13,119 bases of DNA. It comes from Bryobacterales bacterium. Lineage in GTDB: Bacteria > Acidobacteriota > Terriglobia > Bryobacterales > Bryobacteraceae. The DNA is taken from NCBI GenBank assembly GCA_016880505.1, contig JAEHDI010001280.1, positions 1-13,119 on the forward strand. The letters run 5' to 3'. Positions 11,507 to 13,119 of the stretch are shown in pieces. The translations under genes and the position numbers were made by a program. Positions within the stretch are counted from its first letter, which is position 1; each line of letters opens with the position of its first letter. The notes beneath the pieces were generated by a model that had not been told where the DNA came from, made no database searches, and saw nothing but the letters and a program-made list of their open reading frames with translations.

Positions 11507-13119
11507 TTACCTGCCGCCCTTGCTTGCTGCCTCGGGCTTTCCGCCCGTTCGGCCTTGACCGTAAAGAATCTTGCCCGGCCGGGCGCCTGTGTGCCGCCCC
11601 CGCTCGAGCACCACCTCGCCGTTCACGAGCACGTACTCGATTCCGGTGGAGTACTGGTGCGGTTTTTCGAAAGTGGCGTGGTCGATCACCGTGGCCGCAT
11701 TGAACACAGTAACATCCGCCCACTGTCCCGGCCGGAGCAGCCCGCGGTCGAACTGGCGTATCTTCGCCGCGTTTGCTGACGTCATTTTCCGCACCGCCTC
11801 CTCGAGCGTGAGAACTTTTTCCTCCCGCACGTACCTTCCGAGCACGCGAGCAAACGTGCCATAGTATCGCGGATGCGGGTTGCCGCGGGACAGCGGCCCT
11901 TCGGTCTTCACCGCGGTTCCATCCGATCCGATTGAGACAAACGGCTGCCGCAAAGCGTAACGCATGTCCTCTTCGGAGTGGTGGAAGTAAACTGTCGGCA
12001 CAGACCCACCATTGTTCACCAGTAACTCGAACAGTACGTCGACCGGTTCCTTGCCCAGTGCCTGGATCACCTCGTTCATCCGCTTTCCTTCGAACCGCTT
12101 GTAACTCGGGTTCGAAAGGGAAACGAGAAGCATCCCCTCCCAGCCGCCGGTAGCTGTGTAGTGGTTGTACCAGTTGCTGCCGGGGATGCCGTTTAGGATC
12201 TCCTGTTCGAGGCGCGGGCGCAGGCGCGGATCTTTGAGCCGCGCGATCAAGGCCTCTGCACCGCCCTCGTGAGCCCACGGCGGGATGATGCTCGACAGGT
12301 TGTTCTGCCCGGCCCTGTACGGGTAGACGTTGGCCGTCACTTCCTGGCCGTTCGCCCTGGCCTGCGCCAGCGAGCCGGCCAGTTCGGGCATCTGGCCCCA
12401 GAGTTTGTGCTCCGCGATCTTCAGGTGGATCACGTCCACCGGCAGGCCCGCGCGACGGCCGATCTCCAGCGCTTCGGCCACCGATTCGAAGACTCCCTGA
12501 CCTTCCGTGCGCATGTGGGTCGAGTACATTCCGCCGAAGCGCGCCGCCTCTTCGCACATGGCAACCAGGGTCGCGGTGTCGATCCACGAGCCTGGCGGGC
12601 CGCTCAGCGAGCTCGCCACACCGAGGGCGCCCTGCTGCATCGCTTCACGGACCAGCGCGCGCATCCGTTCCGTTTCTTCCTTGGTGGGAGGCCCGGCCCG
12701 CGGCCCGTGCACGTACGTCCAAATCTGGCTCGACCCGACATAAGTTCCGATGTTCGTCGAGACACCTTGCTTGAGAACTCGCGCAAAATACCCGTCGAAA
12801 TCTCGCCACGTGACGTCCGGTTCCGGAGGACCTTGCTTGCCGCCGACTGGCGCGGCGGAGCCGCCCTCGCCGAAAATCATCGTGGTCACACCCTGCCGCA
12901 CCATGCTCTCGGCGTTTCCGTCGGTCAGAATGGTTTCGTCAGAGTGGTTGTGGATGTCGATGAACCCGGGGGCTACGGTAAGGCCTCCGGCGTCGATCGT
13001 CCGCGCGGCGGTGCGGCCCTCGATCCGCCCTACCGCGACGATTCGGCCGCCTTTGACGGCGACGTCGCCGAAGTACCAGGGATTTCCGGTGCCATCGACG
13101 ATCTGCCCGCCCCGGATGA
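11507..13119 (-). CDS. N-acyl-D-amino-acid deacylase (D-aminoacylase) family amidohydrolase, 5' end outside window
   Basis: 536 residues are visible; the reading frame is open to the window edge, beginning at IRGGQIVDGTG, normally within the first 10-40 residues of such proteins, so only the extreme N-terminus and any signal peptide are missing. The family hydrolyses N-acyl-D-amino acids (or related imides) to the D-amino acid with metal catalysis. Seen (numbering from the first visible residue): the N-terminal beta-sandwich, APGFIDIHNHSDE with metal-binding His56/His58, GVTTMIFGEGG (Glu84 where D-aminoacylases have the cysteine of GNCG), STHMRTEG (His201), VIHLKIAEH (His231, Lys233), SIGSDGT (catalytic Asp399), and a C-terminal block LEEAVRKMTSANA, LRPGQWADVTVF, VLVNGEVV, RPGKIL typical of the family. 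Exact substrate is unknown. An internal ATG at 12904 is not the start, because essential metal ligands lie upstream of it. Confidence 0.92.
   Translation of the reverse strand, partial: IRGGQIVDGTGNPWYFGDVAVKGGRIVAVGRIEGRTAARTIDAGGLTVAPGFIDIHNHSDETILTDGNAESMVRQGVTTMIFGEGGSAAPVGGKQGPPEPDVTWRDFDGYFARVLKQGVSTNIGTYVGSSQIWTYVHGPRAGPPTKEETERMRALVREAMQQGALGVASSLSGPPGSWIDTATLVAMCEEAARFGGMYSTHMRTEGQGVFESVAEALEIGRRAGLPVDVIHLKIAEHKLWGQMPELAGSLAQARANGQEVTANVYPYRAGQNNLSSIIPPWAHEGGAEALIARLKDPRLRPRLEQEILNGIPGSNWYNHYTATGGWEGMLLVSLSNPSYKRFEGKRMNEVIQALGKEPVDVLFELLVNNGGSVPTVYFHHSEEDMRYALRQPFVSIGSDGTAVKTEGPLSRGNPHPRYYGTFARVLGRYVREEKVLTLEEAVRKMTSANAAKIRQFDRGLLRPGQWADVTVFNAATVIDHATFEKPHQYSTGIEYVLVNGEVVLERGRHTGARPGKILYGQGRTGGKPEAASKGGR

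Overview
This is a GC-rich, gene-dense bacterial window. The gene content suggests a soil acidobacterium of the Bryobacterales / Ca. Solibacter type: an SGSH-like sulfatase, an N-acyl-D-amino-acid deacylase with a GEGG variant, GT-C glycosyltransferases and short intergenic gaps. That placement is an impression from family resemblance; the window has no rRNA or other phylogenetic marker. No tRNA, rRNA, CRISPR array, insertion sequence or long repeat was seen, and no stretch above 300 bases lacks a gene.

Layout. Positions 1-4254 (minus strand) hold a tight four-gene run read from high to low coordinates: a PfkB-type sugar/nucleoside kinase, a multi-pass GT-C glycosyltransferase, a DapF-family protein, and the first 321 codons of a WbpA-like UDP-N-acetylglucosamine dehydrogenase. 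The junctions are a 41-bp overlap, a 4-bp ATGA overlap and a 12-bp gap, so this looks like one operon with an envelope-glycan flavour. Positions 4329-6211 (plus) hold two overlapping metallophosphoesterases of different subfamilies. uvrC (minus, 6262-8067) converges on them. Only 19 bp beyond the uvrC start, a small secreted TPR protein is read divergently (8087-8485).

Positions 8468-9236 (minus) hold the most unusual locus: a short HU-like protein (74 aa) overlapping a TIR-domain protein whose own N-terminus resembles the second half of an HU fold. The TIR gene and the TPR gene run into each other tail to tail, and a perfect 10-bp inverted repeat contains both stop codons. Positions 9418-10815 (plus) encode an exported (Tat-like) sulfatase closely resembling heparan N-sulfatase (SGSH). 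Positions 10825-13119 (minus) encode an N-acyl-D-amino-acid deacylase, nearly complete but cut by the window edge, and a small membrane-anchored protein 16 bp downstream.

Main points for a second look: (1) the HU-like / HU-TIR gene pair, a plausible undescribed TIR immune-type module; (2) the DapF homologue, in which both catalytic cysteines are serine although the rest of the fold motifs are intact; (3) starts with a -10-like hexamer exactly 6 nt upstream and no Shine-Dalgarno, suggesting leaderless mRNAs; (4) the shared-stop-codon hairpin between the TPR and TIR genes.
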